64,000 nucleotides of DNA from contig NZ_LMSD01000012.1 in NCBI RefSeq assembly GCF_001428045.1, forward strand, positions 434,101 to 498,100, in the 5' to 3' direction. The number at the start of each line of letters is the position of its first letter. Position 1 is the first letter of the stretch. Position numbers and translations under genes: made by a program. Below, one piece after another: positions 1-8,117 of this stretch. Below the pieces are notes generated by a model, which saw only the letters and a program-made list of their open reading frames with translations, was not told the origin of the DNA and made no database searches. The DNA is from Paenibacillus sp. Soil750 (GTDB taxonomy: Bacteria; Bacillota; Bacilli; Paenibacillales; NBRC-103111).

Positions 1-30
1 TCGTTGTTTCTTGTTATCTCCACTCATCAT
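1..30 (-). CDS. Start of a gene leaving the left edge (unknown product)
   Basis: Two adjacent ATG codons (minus strand, first at 30) follow a GGGGGAG Shine-Dalgarno stretch about eight bases upstream. The visible codons read MMSGDNKKR before the window ends. Function cannot be told. An inverted repeat GATGAAG/CTTCATC at 64-86 lies just upstream and could be an operator. Only about ten codons are visible, so this is a weak call. Confidence 0.35.
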   Translation of the reverse strand, partial: MMSGDNKKQR

Positions 31-231
31 TACAATTCTCCCCCAAGATCAGTTTCAGAAAGAGATGAAGCCAGAAGCCTCTTCATCCCTTTTCAACCTT
101 TTTCTACCTACTTCACGTATCCGAGCTCTTTCACTTTTTTCTCAGATGTCTCTAATAACGCTTATAGCCACTCGGGAAATCAATAAAACCGTTCACCGCT
201 TGAAGGCGTGGCTGTTTATTGGCAAAGTCAA

Positions 232-856
232 TTAATTTTGTGGAGCAAATTTCACGGACAAATATTCCATCTCAGGACGGCCGGTAAATTGGTAGAGCCA
301 GAAATAGCGCATACAATCCTGCGGGATTGCTTATATCCCAAGATGCCGTGAATTTACCGCCTGGACCTTGCAACGCATCGATTTACACCCAGTTGACGTT
401 GGGATTGATGGCTTTCATCTGTTCAACGTTCCGGGCAGTTGTCATGTCCGACCAAGCTGTGTAAAAAATATCCGTTTGTCCTTTGATCGCCTTTTGCATA
501 GCCTGCGTTTGCGAAGTTGCCATGAGTTCAGGATCAACGACACCTGCAGCAACCATATTTTTGTGATGCCGAATGTATCTTTCTTCCCATTGCCATCCGG
601 ATCTTTCTCTGTAAACGCTTTCGCAACTTCGAGCAATTCTTCTGGTGTGTAGGAACTTTTAGATTTAGTTTATCAAGCCAATCTGATGTCCAGCTTAACT
701 GGCTTTGCACTGGCTGCTGACGTACTGCTAACCGCCGGCTTCTCCGCAGCCTTCTCTGTAGGTTTTATCAACTGCAGGCGAACCTCCACAACCAGCAATC
801 AACATAGCTCCTGTTAACGTCATTGCCAGCATCGGTGCATATAAGTTCTTTTTCAT
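232..856 (-). pseudogene. Decayed extracellular sugar-binding lipoprotein (LplA-type)
   Basis: A good ribosome binding site (AGAAGGGG) precedes an ATG at 856 and a lipoprotein signal peptide ending in the lipobox LIAGC. After that the frame breaks. A shifted frame continues with an Ala/Lys/Ser-rich linker and KPVKLDIRLA. A large stretch of the mature N-domain is then missing. The family motif AFTEKDPDGNGKKDTFGI follows, about 580-630. Next comes a further frame reading MQKAIKGQTDIFYTAW, interrupted by an in-frame TAA at 383-385 and resumed as IDALQGPGGKFTASWDI. The C-terminal end is in another frame and finishes with EMEYLSVKFAPQN and a TAA at 232-234. Intact relatives are about 540 residues and this remnant covers about 208 codons. 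Frameshifts, an internal stop and a deletion make it non-functional. It is homologous to the intact binding proteins elsewhere in the window. Confidence 0.85.
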
Positions 857-904
857 AGAAACCCCTTCTTCCTCTAGTATAATATACATTTTTTAAAATT
901 TATA

Positions 905-1045
905 TTGTTACCGCGACCTGAGTCTTCCAGCTGCAGTCCTTCTTCCTCCGGCCTTGCGGGCTAAATTTTTCACAATTAAATAAGTTGGAATTAAGCCTCC
1001 GCTGAATAGCATTGTAAACACAATCATAAGAAGGAAACCCTCCTA
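905..1045 (-). pseudogene. Fragment of a CUT1 sugar permease (LplC-type)
   Basis: The minus strand encodes LLMIVFTMLFSGGLIPTYL followed by IVKN. This is the diagnostic central transmembrane segment of LplC/YtcP permeases and is almost identical to the same segment of the intact permease at 12264-13130. After about 25 residues the reading continues as unrelated Arg/Gly/Ala-rich sequence to a stop. The N-terminal half and the EAA loop are absent. It lies just upstream of the decayed binding protein, so the two are the wreck of one importer operon. Confidence 0.75.
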
Positions 1046-1051
1046 CACAAA

Positions 1052-1093
1052 CAAACGCCGCCAGCTCCAATTTTACGGAACTAGCGGCGTTTT
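1052..1093 (-). terminator. Terminator of the hut operon
   Basis: Arms AACGCCGC at 1054-1061 and GCGGCGTT at 1084-1091 form a hairpin just past the hutG stop and are followed on the minus strand by a T-rich run (TTTGTTTGTG). A further arm position pairs as U-G only in minus-strand RNA, which supports action on the hut transcript. Confidence 0.7.
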
Positions 1094-1102
1094 ATGTTAT
1101 TA

Positions 1103-2065
1103 CTAGCGTGCAGCGACCCCCGCCAAGAAGCTTAGCATGAACTGCACCGCTAGTCGCGAGGTCACATTGCGTACATCGACGGTCGGATCGATGCAGACGA
1201 AGTCCAGTCCTTGCACCTGTGGCAGCGATCCGAGTCGGTAGAGGGCATCCAGCGCATCCCATGGATTCATCCCGCCAGTGCCGATCGATGGGCAGCCCGG
1301 TGCAAATGCCTGATCGATCACATCCACGTCGAAACTCACATACAGCACATCCGTGCCATTCCCCGCAAGATGAAGCGCCTGGTCGAGCACCGCATCCATG
1401 CCCATCCGACGTATCTCACGTGACGAAAATACATGTACCCCTTTACTCTTCACGTAGTCATGATAACGCTTCGAATTCATGAAACCTCGAATGCCGATTT
1501 GTACGATGTGTTGTCCCTCTACCACACCCGATTCGAGGATACCGCGGAACGGCGTACCGTTGGTGACGCCACCGTCCTCAAAATTACGGACATCATGATG
1601 GGCATCAAAATGAAGGATACCCACTTTTTTCCCAGGATGACGGCCTACGAAAGCTTTGATCGACGGGCAGCTCGTCGAATGATCGCCGCCAAAGATGATC
1701 GGGATCACCCCCGGCTGTTCTCTATATAGCGCGCGCAAGCTTTCCTCAATGCGGCGGTGACATTCCGCGATATCCGTCACATGCATTTGGATATCGCCGA
1801 GGTCGCGAACGGCTAAGTCTTGCAGATCAACACCATACTCCATCGAGTATGTAGTAAAAGACTTGAACGCCGCACGCACAGCCGCCGGTGTCGTCGAAGC
1901 GCCTGAATGCGAGATCGACGGTTTAGACAGCGGGATGCCAATGATCCCTGCAAGCAATGGCTCTTGACCGTCCCACTGGCGAATCCAATGGACAACCTTG
2001 GTTTCCATGTGATCTCTGAACATAGCTTGATCAGGTGGTTTGAGAAAAGGGATTTCATGGCTCAT
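1103..2065 (-). CDS. hutG: Formimidoylglutamase (arginase/ureohydrolase family)
   Basis: Last enzyme of histidine degradation: it hydrolyses N-formimino-L-glutamate to glutamate and formamide, in the cytoplasm, with a binuclear Mn centre. The 320 residues carry the ureohydrolase metal motifs FGGDHS, HFDAHHD and SFDVDVID in order. The start ATG at 2065 has GGAGGAGGGG just upstream and overlaps the end of hutI by 11 bases, so translation is probably coupled. As the last gene of a complete hut operon its role is well supported. Agmatinase activity is the family alternative but does not fit the neighbours. Confidence 0.92.
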   Translation of the reverse strand: MSHEIPFLKPPDQAMFRDHMETKVVHWIRQWDGQEPLLAGIIGIPLSKPSISHSGASTTPAAVRAAFKSFTTYSMEYGVDLQDLAVRDLGDIQMHVTDIAECHRRIEESLRALYREQPGVIPIIFGGDHSTSCPSIKAFVGRHPGKKVGILHFDAHHDVRNFEDGGVTNGTPFRGILESGVVEGQHIVQIGIRGFMNSKRYHDYVKSKGVHVFSSREIRRMGMDAVLDQALHLAGNGTDVLYVSFDVDVIDQAFAPGCPSIGTGGMNPWDALDALYRLGSLPQVQGLDFVCIDPTVDVRNVTSRLAVQFMLSFLAGVAAR

Positions 2066-3368
2066 CGTGCCCCTCCTCCTTTCTAGCTACTCCCGTCACA
2101 ATAGTACGGTCCCATACGATCACGTTTCCGTTTTTGATAACCCCAAACGTATGGTTAATTCCGAAATGATATGGCAAATAAGCCAGATTCGTCGCATCAA
2201 AAATGGTTAAATCCGCACGCTTTCCTACTACGATCGAACCGATACTTTCCCCACGTCCCAGCGCATTGGCCGCGTTGATCGTGCACGCAGTCAGAATCTC
2301 CTCCGGCGTCATTTTCAAGTTTAGGGACGCCAGCATCATGACGAGCTGGATCGACTCCGTCGGACAGGACCCTGGATTATAGTCCGTAGCAAGTGCCACC
2401 GGCAATTCATAGGTGTCGATCATGTCTCGTGCACGCGCATGTTTGGCCAGGCCTAGGTTGAACGAAGTGCCCGGTAAGAGCACTGGAATCACGCCATGTT
2501 CCGCCATTGCAGCGAATCCTTTATCGGTCGCAGCCAGCAAATGTTCAGCGGATATTGCACCGATTTCGCCCGCCAGTTCCGCCCCGCCAAGCGGTTCTAT
2601 CTCGTCTGCGTGTATTTTCGGAAGCAAACCGCACTCCTTTCCTTTCAGCAGAATTCGGCGCGACTGCTCAATGGAAAAAACACCTTTTTCACAAAACACA
2701 TCGCAAAACTCCGCAAGCTCCTCTTCAGCCACCTTGGGAACCATTTCATTGACGATGAGGTCTATATATTCCTCGGGACGACCTTTATACGCCAGCGGGA
2801 CCGCATGTGCCCCCATAAATGTCGAAACAATTACGACTGGGTGAGTATCGTTCAAACGTTTTGCCACACGCAATTGCTTCAGCTCGTCTGCCAGGGTGAG
2901 ACCGTAGCCGCTTTTCGCCTCAACCGTCGTGACACCATTCAACAGCATCTCGTTCAAACTTCGACGCGCCTTATCATAGAGTTCCTGCTCGCTGGCTGCG
3001 CGTGTACTTTGCACCGTATTAAGTATGCCTCCACCCTGCGCCAAAATGTCCAGATAGGAGACGCCGGATCGCTTCAGCGCCAGCTCATGTTCACGGGAAC
3101 CGCCATGAACGAGATGAGTGTGCGGATCGACCAGCCCAGGTGTAACCATACGCCCACCAACGTCAATGGTTTCTACGACTTCAAGATCTCTCATAAGTTC
3201 CTGAACATCTTGTGATGTGCCAAACGCGAAGATACTCCCCTCACGTATAGCTAACGCTGCGTCTATGATTACAACGACTTGCTTCATTTGCTGTCCGCAG
3301 CGCGGTGCATTCCCCGGTGGAGTAACCAAACGGCCAATCCCCGTAATAAGCAAATCAATCCGTTCCAT
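2055..3368 (-). CDS. hutI: Imidazolonepropionase
   Basis: Third enzyme of histidine degradation: it opens 4-imidazolone-5-propionate to N-formimino-L-glutamate. It is a metal-dependent amidohydrolase of 437 residues. Motifs are VDPHTHLVHGG (first metal ligands), HADEIEPLG, SAEHLLAATD and ATDYNPGSCP. The reading frame stays open 32 codons further upstream, inside hutU. The ATG at 3368 is chosen because it has GGAGGGGAGC directly upstream and starts where homologues start (MERIDLLITG). It begins 13 bases after the hutU stop and overlaps hutG at its 3' end. Confidence 0.93.
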   Translation of the reverse strand: MERIDLLITGIGRLVTPPGNAPRCGQQMKQVVVIIDAALAIREGSIFAFGTSQDVQELMRDLEVVETIDVGGRMVTPGLVDPHTHLVHGGSREHELALKRSGVSYLDILAQGGGILNTVQSTRAASEQELYDKARRSLNEMLLNGVTTVEAKSGYGLTLADELKQLRVAKRLNDTHPVVIVSTFMGAHAVPLAYKGRPEEYIDLIVNEMVPKVAEEELAEFCDVFCEKGVFSIEQSRRILLKGKECGLLPKIHADEIEPLGGAELAGEIGAISAEHLLAATDKGFAAMAEHGVIPVLLPGTSFNLGLAKHARARDMIDTYELPVALATDYNPGSCPTESIQLVMMLASLNLKMTPEEILTACTINAANALGRGESIGSIVVGKRADLTIFDATNLAYLPYHFGINHTFGVIKNGNVIVWDRTIVTGVARKEEGHDEP

Positions 3369-3381
3369 CTGCTCCCCTCCT

Positions 3382-5058
3382 TCACTGACCCTGCTCACGC
3401 ATCGGGATGCGAATGCCGTGCTTTTCCGCCGTTTCAATCGCTTCATCGTAGCCCGCATCCACATGGCGGATAACCCCCATACCTGGGTCAGAAGTCAGCA
3501 CACTTCGCAGACGCTCATCTGCCGCATCCGTCCCATCCGCTACGATCACCATCCCTGCGTGCAGCGAGTAGCCCATCCCGACGCCACCGCCATGATGGAT
3601 TGAAACCCAAGATGCGCCTGCTGATGTGTTGATCAACGCATTCAGGATCGCCCAGTCTCCAACGGCATCGGAACCATCTTTCATCGATTCCGTTTCTCGG
3701 TTTGGCGACGCCACAGAGCCACAATCTAAATGATCGCGACCGATCACAATCGGTGCTTTCAACTCGCCATTTCTCACCATGTCGTTCAATGCCAGACCGA
3801 ATTTTTCGCGCTCTCCATAGCCGAGCCAGCAAATACGCGCCGGGAGGCCTTGGAACGCGACACGCTCACTTGCCATCGTAATCCAGCGGCGCAGGCGATC
3901 ATTGTCTGGAAATAACTTCATCACTAGTTCGTCTGTTTTGCGAATGTCTTCCGGATCGCCTGAGAGCGCTACCCAGCGGAAAGGTCCTTTACCTTCGCAA
4001 AAAAGCGGCCGGATATAAGCTGGAACGAAGCCAGGGAAATCGAAAGCATTGGCAACCCCTTGGTCGAAGGCGACTTGTCGAATATTGTTACCATAATCGA
4101 ACACGACAGAGCCCATTTGCTGAAGGTCAAGCATCGCTTGCACATGGGTCGCCATACTGTTCTTCGAAAGCTTTACGTATTGCTCAGGATCCTTCTCACG
4201 AAGTAGCGCTGCTTCGGCCAACGTAAAGCCAATTGGAATATAGCCAATTAGCGGGTCATGAGCCGACGTTTGGTCTGTCACGAAATGTGGCTTGATGCCG
4301 CGACGCACGAATTCGGGGTAGATTTCCGCTGCGTTCCCCAGCAGACCGATGGATAGCGCCTTGTTCTCTTCCATCGCTTTACTTGCTAGCAGCAGCGCTT
4401 CATCCAGTGTTTCAGCCAGCACATCACAGTAACGAGTTTGAATTCGGCGCTCAATGCGCGTTCGGTCAACTTCGACTGCAATGACGACGCCCTCATTCAT
4501 GGTGACGGCTAACGGTTGAGCACCGCCCATGCCGCCAAGGCCTGCGGTTAACGTCAACGTACCTTTGAGCGAACCTCCTGTATGCTGGCGAGCCGCTTCG
4601 GCAAAGGTTTCATACGTACCTTGCAGAATTCCCTGTGTCCCGATGTAAATCCAGCTGCCCGCAGTCATTTGCCCGTACATCATTAGCCCCTTTTGCTCTA
4701 GCTCACGAAAATGCTCCCAATTCGCCCATTTGGGCACAAGTACAGAGTTAGAGAGCAGCACACGCGGTGCACGTTCATGGGTTCTGAAAACGCCGACTGG
4801 CTTGCCAGATTGTATGAGCAGCGTTTCATTGCTTTCCAGGCGCTGCAATTCGCGGACGATGGCATCATAGGAAGGCCAGTTGCGAGCCGCTTTACCAATA
4901 CCGCCGTAGACGACGAGATCTTCCGGCCGTTCTGCGACTTCCGGGTCAAGATTATTCATCAACATACGCATGGCAGCTTCCTGAACCCAGCCTTTACAAG
5001 ATAGATCAGTACCGCGAGGGGCGCGAATTACTCGTTTTTGAGGATAAGGATTCATCAT
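3382..5058 (-). CDS. hutU: Urocanate hydratase (urocanase)
   Basis: Second enzyme of histidine degradation: it adds water to urocanate to give imidazolonepropionate, using tightly bound NAD+. At 558 residues it has the full family length. Characteristic stretches are visible, including [17 protein letters not shown] (nucleotide-binding region), HDPLIGYIP, the [20 protein letters not shown] region and [16 protein letters not shown] near the C-terminus. It starts 17 bases after the hutH stop with GGAGATCACT upstream, as expected in one operon with hutH, hutI and hutG. Confidence 0.95.
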   Translation of the reverse strand: MMNPYPQKRVIRAPRGTDLSCKGWVQEAAMRMLMNNLDPEVAERPEDLVVYGGIGKAARNWPSYDAIVRELQRLESNETLLIQSGKPVGVFRTHERAPRVLLSNSVLVPKWANWEHFRELEQKGLMMYGQMTAGSWIYIGTQGILQGTYETFAEAARQHTGGSLKGTLTLTAGLGGMGGAQPLAVTMNEGVVIAVEVDRTRIERRIQTRYCDVLAETLDEALLLASKAMEENKALSIGLLGNAAEIYPEFVRRGIKPHFVTDQTSAHDPLIGYIPIGFTLAEAALLREKDPEQYVKLSKNSMATHVQAMLDLQQMGSVVFDYGNNIRQVAFDQGVANAFDFPGFVPAYIRPLFCEGKGPFRWVALSGDPEDIRKTDELVMKLFPDNDRLRRWITMASERVAFQGLPARICWLGYGEREKFGLALNDMVRNGELKAPIVIGRDHLDCGSVASPNRETESMKDGSDAVGDWAILNALINTSAGASWVSIHHGGGVGMGYSLHAGMVIVADGTDAADERLRSVLTSDPGMGVIRHVDAGYDEAIETAEKHGIRIPMREQGQ

Positions 5059-5075
5059 AGTGATCTCCTCTCATA

Positions 5076-6644
5076 TCAAAATAACTTGCCAGTCACAGCC
5101 TCAACCGCTTGCAGCCACTCGCCTTCCAGCAAAGCCGTCGCCACGTTTTCGATATCACGGGAAGTAGAACGGTCCTCCACAACGGGGGGAACGAGCGCCC
5201 GCAGCTTGTCGTAGAGAACCCTAGTCGCCGGAGCAAGTCCCTCGGCCCCTACAAATTCGGCAGCTTCGGCTGCACAAATCAACTCGATAGCCAACACCTT
5301 GGACACGTTGTCGATGACCTGTGCGGCATGGCGCGCGGCCGTTGTTCCCATAGACACATGGTCCTCTTGATTCGCTGAAGAAGGTATCGAGTCTACGCTT
5401 GACGGATGGGCGAGCACTTTATTTTCCGAAACAATAGATGCACTAACATATTGCGTGATCATCATACCGGAACACACCCCTGGGTTATGGCTTAAAAAAG
5501 CAGGCAGTCCCCCGGATAGCGCTGGATTGACTAGCCGCTCAGTACGCCGTTCCGAAATGTTAGCAAGCTCGCTCATACCGATTTTCAGAAAATCCATGGC
5601 AAATGCGATCGGTTGCCCATGGAAATTACCGCCGGAAATGACAAGACCTTTTTCCACGAATAACAACGGATTGTCGGTCGCTGCGTTCATTTCTATCACA
5701 ATCTTATCCTGAACATAGGCAAGTACTTGGCGTGTCGCACCATGCACTTGGGGCAGACAGCGCAGTGAGTAAGCGTCCTGTACGCGAAGCTCTCCTTGGC
5801 GTGTGGTCAACTTGCTGCCCTTCAGCAGATTGCACAAGTTCTTCGCTACGCCTATCTGTTCTGGATAAGGGCGTACCTGATGCACCTCTTCCGCAAAAGC
5901 ATCCGGAATACCGCGCAAGCATTCAACCGTCAGTGATGCGATCACATCAGCGATTTTCGCAAGTCGTTGTGATTTGATAAGTGCCAGCGTACCGATGGAT
6001 GTCATAATCTGTGTGCCGTTTATAAGCGCAAGCCCCTCTTTTGCCTGTAAATTAATCGCTTTGAGCCCTGCATTTGCGAGCGCCTTCTCACCCGATAGGC
6101 GTTCACCTTGGTAATATGCTTCCCCCTCGCCCATCAGAACCAGTGCCAAATGAGACAACGGAGCCAAGTCTCCGCTAGCGCCTAGTGAGCCTTGTTCCGG
6201 TACGACAGGGTGCACGCCCCGGTTAATGCAGTCAATCAATAGCTGCAGCGTTTCCGGGCGGATGCCGGAATGTCCTTTGGCCAGCGCATTTGCGCGCAGC
6301 AGCATCAAAGCGCGAACCGTCGGTTCCGGCAGCGGTCTGCCGACGGCGCATGCATGGCTGCGGATCAGGTTAACCTGCAGCTGGACAGCGTCTTGCGGTG
6401 AAATCGTCACGTCGCTGAATTTGCCGAACCCCGTCGTGACCCCGTAGACCACTTGGCCCGCTGCGACCAGTTCCTCCACCATATTGCGGCAAGCAATCAC
6501 ACGCTGGAGCGCCTGTTCATCCAGTCCGACCGGCACTTGATCATAAACAACCGCCGCGACTAACTCAGGTATCAATTGCTCCCCGTTTAATAACACTGGG
6601 GTCGCTTCTAGGCTGCTTTCCTGCTGTTTGTATACCATCGCCAT
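5076..6644 (-). CDS. hutH: Histidine ammonia-lyase
   Basis: First enzyme of histidine degradation: it eliminates ammonia from L-histidine to give urocanate, using the MIO cofactor that forms autocatalytically from Ala-Ser-Gly. That triad is present in GSLGASGDLAPLSH. The VYGVTTGFGKF motif near the N-terminus and NPAL and SSANQEDHVSMG further on are also typical. The frame is open to 6680, but the ATG at 6644 (522 residues) is preferred because AAAGGAG lies 11 bases upstream; an ATG at 6638 is also possible. Upstream lie a leader ORF and hairpin that may control expression. No hutP or hutM gene is in the window. Confidence 0.95.
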   Translation of the reverse strand: MAMVYKQQESSLEATPVLLNGEQLIPELVAAVVYDQVPVGLDEQALQRVIACRNMVEELVAAGQVVYGVTTGFGKFSDVTISPQDAVQLQVNLIRSHACAVGRPLPEPTVRALMLLRANALAKGHSGIRPETLQLLIDCINRGVHPVVPEQGSLGASGDLAPLSHLALVLMGEGEAYYQGERLSGEKALANAGLKAINLQAKEGLALINGTQIMTSIGTLALIKSQRLAKIADVIASLTVECLRGIPDAFAEEVHQVRPYPEQIGVAKNLCNLLKGSKLTTRQGELRVQDAYSLRCLPQVHGATRQVLAYVQDKIVIEMNAATDNPLLFVEKGLVISGGNFHGQPIAFAMDFLKIGMSELANISERRTERLVNPALSGGLPAFLSHNPGVCSGMMITQYVSASIVSENKVLAHPSSVDSIPSSANQEDHVSMGTTAARHAAQVIDNVSKVLAIELICAAEAAEFVGAEGLAPATRVLYDKLRALVPPVVEDRSTSRDIENVATALLEGEWLQAVEAVTGKLF

Positions 6645-6645
6645 G

Positions 6646-6783
6646 TCAACATAGACTCCTTTCCTTTCTCGCTTTACCAAAAGAAAGGGACCGTACGGAA
6701 GTTGTTAGCTTCCATACGGTCCCTTTTTTAAAAAAGAGGGTTATATGCGATTGTCCGGTATCAAGCTCCAGCCGATCCTTCAT
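6646..6783 (-). CDS. Candidate 45-codon leader ORF of the hut operon
   Basis: Starting at ATG 6783 (beginning MKDRLELDTGQSH), with a modest GTGGTGA ribosome binding site, 45 codons run to a TGA at 6646-6648. The stop is one base before the hutH ATG (TGACATG), so ribosomes could pass straight on. The ORF contains the whole terminator-like hairpin at 6684-6726. It encodes no recognised domain and holds a single His codon. It may be a leader peptide whose translation disrupts the hairpin, or an accident of an open frame. Confidence 0.3.
   Translation of the reverse strand: MKDRLELDTGQSHITLFFKKGTVWKLTTSVRSLSFGKARKERSLC
6684..6726 (-). promoter_or_regulatory. Terminator-like hairpin in the hutH leader (possible attenuator)
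   Basis: An 18-base stem (AAAGGGACCGTAYGGAAG type) with a 7-base loop is followed on the minus strand by CTTTCTTTTGG. The single imperfect pair is U-G in minus-strand RNA but C-A in plus-strand RNA, so selection appears to act on the hut transcript. Upstream CCCTCTTTTTT can pair with the AAAAAAGGG of the stem, giving an alternative structure. In Bacillus subtilis, HutP antiterminates a leader terminator upstream of hutH. No HutP-like gene is visible here. Confidence 0.5.
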
Positions 6784-6837
6784 CGCGATCACCACTTTAT
6801 CTTTTATTATGTTTTTGCTTAATCTTACCTAATCTAA

Positions 6838-6866
6838 TTTTCACACGCTGGTTCGCGAACTGTCAA
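6838..6866 (-). promoter_or_regulatory. Candidate hut promoter with palindromic operator
   Basis: A perfect -35 hexamer TTGACA (plus-strand 6861-6866) is directly followed by the 10-base perfect palindrome GTTCGCGAAC at 6851-6860. The -10 position (TGAAAA) is poor, which would suit a regulated promoter. The site lies about 80 bases before the leader ORF. Confidence 0.35.
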
Positions 6867-6913
6867 GATGGCTGAAAGCCTAGTTGTTGCCTCCTATCTT
6901 GTCGAATTACGCA

Positions 6914-7774
6914 TTAATGCTTAAGTATCGGCTTCAATTGTGCAATGATATCCTCCATTTGCTTCGAGCATTGCTCGTACATTTCTTTGGCCTTTTTATT
7001 ATTGGTGGACAATCCATACAACATTAAATCGCCTTCGCACTTTTTTAGCGTTGCAAATAGCATTGCTTTTTCCTGTGGTACAGGTACCGTGATCTTGTCA
7101 TCATACAAGTCCACAAACAATTGGCCGTAAGAATCCACTTGACCAATAAATACATTTTCGACCGTGACACCTATTTTAACTAACTCCGTATCCAACCATG
7201 CCCGGCTAAAACCTAGGGTAGCCAAAGGTTCGTCCATGATTACACCATCCATGATCACTGCCTGTGGTTCCTTTTCTGGTGCAACCTGGATACCTAAATG
7301 TTTGGGCGTCAGTGGTTGATTCTCGCGCGTTAAGAGGACATTAATTTCTCCGCTTGGTTCCATAATGGCAAATTCCACATCGGCCACTTTAAATACCGAC
7401 CTTTTGCGTAGTTGCTCCATGAGTTCATCCGTGGTTAGGCGTTCTTTCTTTAAATTATCTTCCATTACTTTGCCATCTCTAATGAGAATTGTCCCCTTGC
7501 TATCAATGAAATCCCGCGCTTTTTTACTTTTCATCTGCAGAAATTCAATACCTAACGTACATGTTACCCATACCCCTATAGCGACCAACCCTAGATACCA
7601 TGTCGTATCCGTGTCCAACGAGATATACGCCGCGAGATTACCAATGGAAATCCCGGTTATGTATTCGAAGAAGGAGAGCTGGGTCACTTGCCTCTTACCC
7701 AACAGCTTAGTCATCAGGAAAAGCACCACAATTGATAAAAATGTGCGTAAAACAATTTCAACCCAATCTAACAC
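6914..7774 (-). CDS. DUF421 (YetF-like) membrane protein
   Basis: A 286-residue protein with three N-terminal transmembrane helices (about residues 5-25, 38-55 and 60-80) and a soluble C-terminal part with the family pattern FIDSKGTILIRDGKVMEDNL and SVFKVADVEFAIMEPSGEIN. DUF421/YetF proteins are widespread in spore formers and no biochemical activity is established. The GTG at 7774 is preferred to the upstream ATG at 7807 because AGGAGG sits six bases before it and the protein then begins VLDWVEIVLRTFLSI as in relatives. It is not tied to the hut operon by spacing (270 bases from hutH). Confidence 0.85.
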   Translation of the reverse strand: MLDWVEIVLRTFLSIVVLFLMTKLLGKRQVTQLSFFEYITGISIGNLAAYISLDTDTTWYLGLVAIGVWVTCTLGIEFLQMKSKKARDFIDSKGTILIRDGKVMEDNLKKERLTTDELMEQLRKRSVFKVADVEFAIMEPSGEINVLLTRENQPLTPKHLGIQVAPEKEPQAVIMDGVIMDEPLATLGFSRAWLDTELVKIGVTVENVFIGQVDSYGQLFVDLYDDKITVPVPQEKAMLFATLKKCEGDLMLYGLSTNNKKAKEMYEQCSKQMEDIIAQLKPILKH

Positions 7775-8117
7775 GATAATCCTCCTCTTGATGCTGAAAA
7801 ATTCCAATTGTATTCAATTGTTTGTTGAATGCGCGAAATTTATGCAAATAAAAGGAAAATGTTCCAGTTACACCAAATTAACTCAATGCCGTCCTAACCC
7901 CTCTTCGCCATTAGTCCGATTATGTCTTTGATTCGGACTATTGCTTAATTTTGACTGAATGAATGTCAAAAAGGACTGCCGAAGCAGTCACACTGGTAGC
8001 TTATTCCACTATCCTGCCCGTTCGATCCCAATACCTATGCAAAAAACAACAAACCGGCACTCCAAACGGAGTCCCGGTTGTATATCATCCTATTCGACTC
8101 TACTCAACCGCCTATCC
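7775..8117. other. Intergenic stretch without a gene
   Basis: This 343-base gap holds the upstream region of the DUF421 gene and the kbl terminator at 8044-8083. It also has an inverted repeat TAGTCCGA (7912-7919) and TCGGACTA (7933-7940) with a 13-base loop and no T-run. The repeat could be an operator or a small RNA hairpin. No coding potential is visible. Confidence 0.5.
8044..8083 (-). terminator. Terminator of tdh-kbl
   Basis: A hairpin with arms AACCGGGACTCC and GGAGTGCCGGTT (one internal mismatch, four-base loop) is followed by TGTTGTTTTTTG on the minus strand, 35 bases past the kbl stop. Confidence 0.8.

Noticed and set aside
180-228. Possible terminator of the decayed lipoprotein gene
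   Set aside because: The stem has several internal mismatches and only a short T-run, so I do not list it as a terminator.
4-235. Two overlapping plus-strand frames of 60 and 74 codons at the left edge
   Set aside because: Low-complexity Ser/Phe/Pro content with no family likeness. The minus strand has a better explanation (gene start and pseudogene).
2496-3215. 239-codon open frame on the plus strand opposite hutI
   Set aside because: It is antisense to a clear enzyme gene, has no family features and fits an accidental frame opposite GC-rich codons.
3369-3464. Extended hutI start 32 codons upstream
   Set aside because: The added residues overlap hutU and are Arg/Lys-rich without family match; the internal ATG has a far better ribosome binding site.
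7912-7940. Inverted repeat TAGTCCGA/TCGGACTA as a riboswitch or terminator
   Set aside because: Only eight base pairs, a long loop, no T-run and no conserved riboswitch motif nearby.
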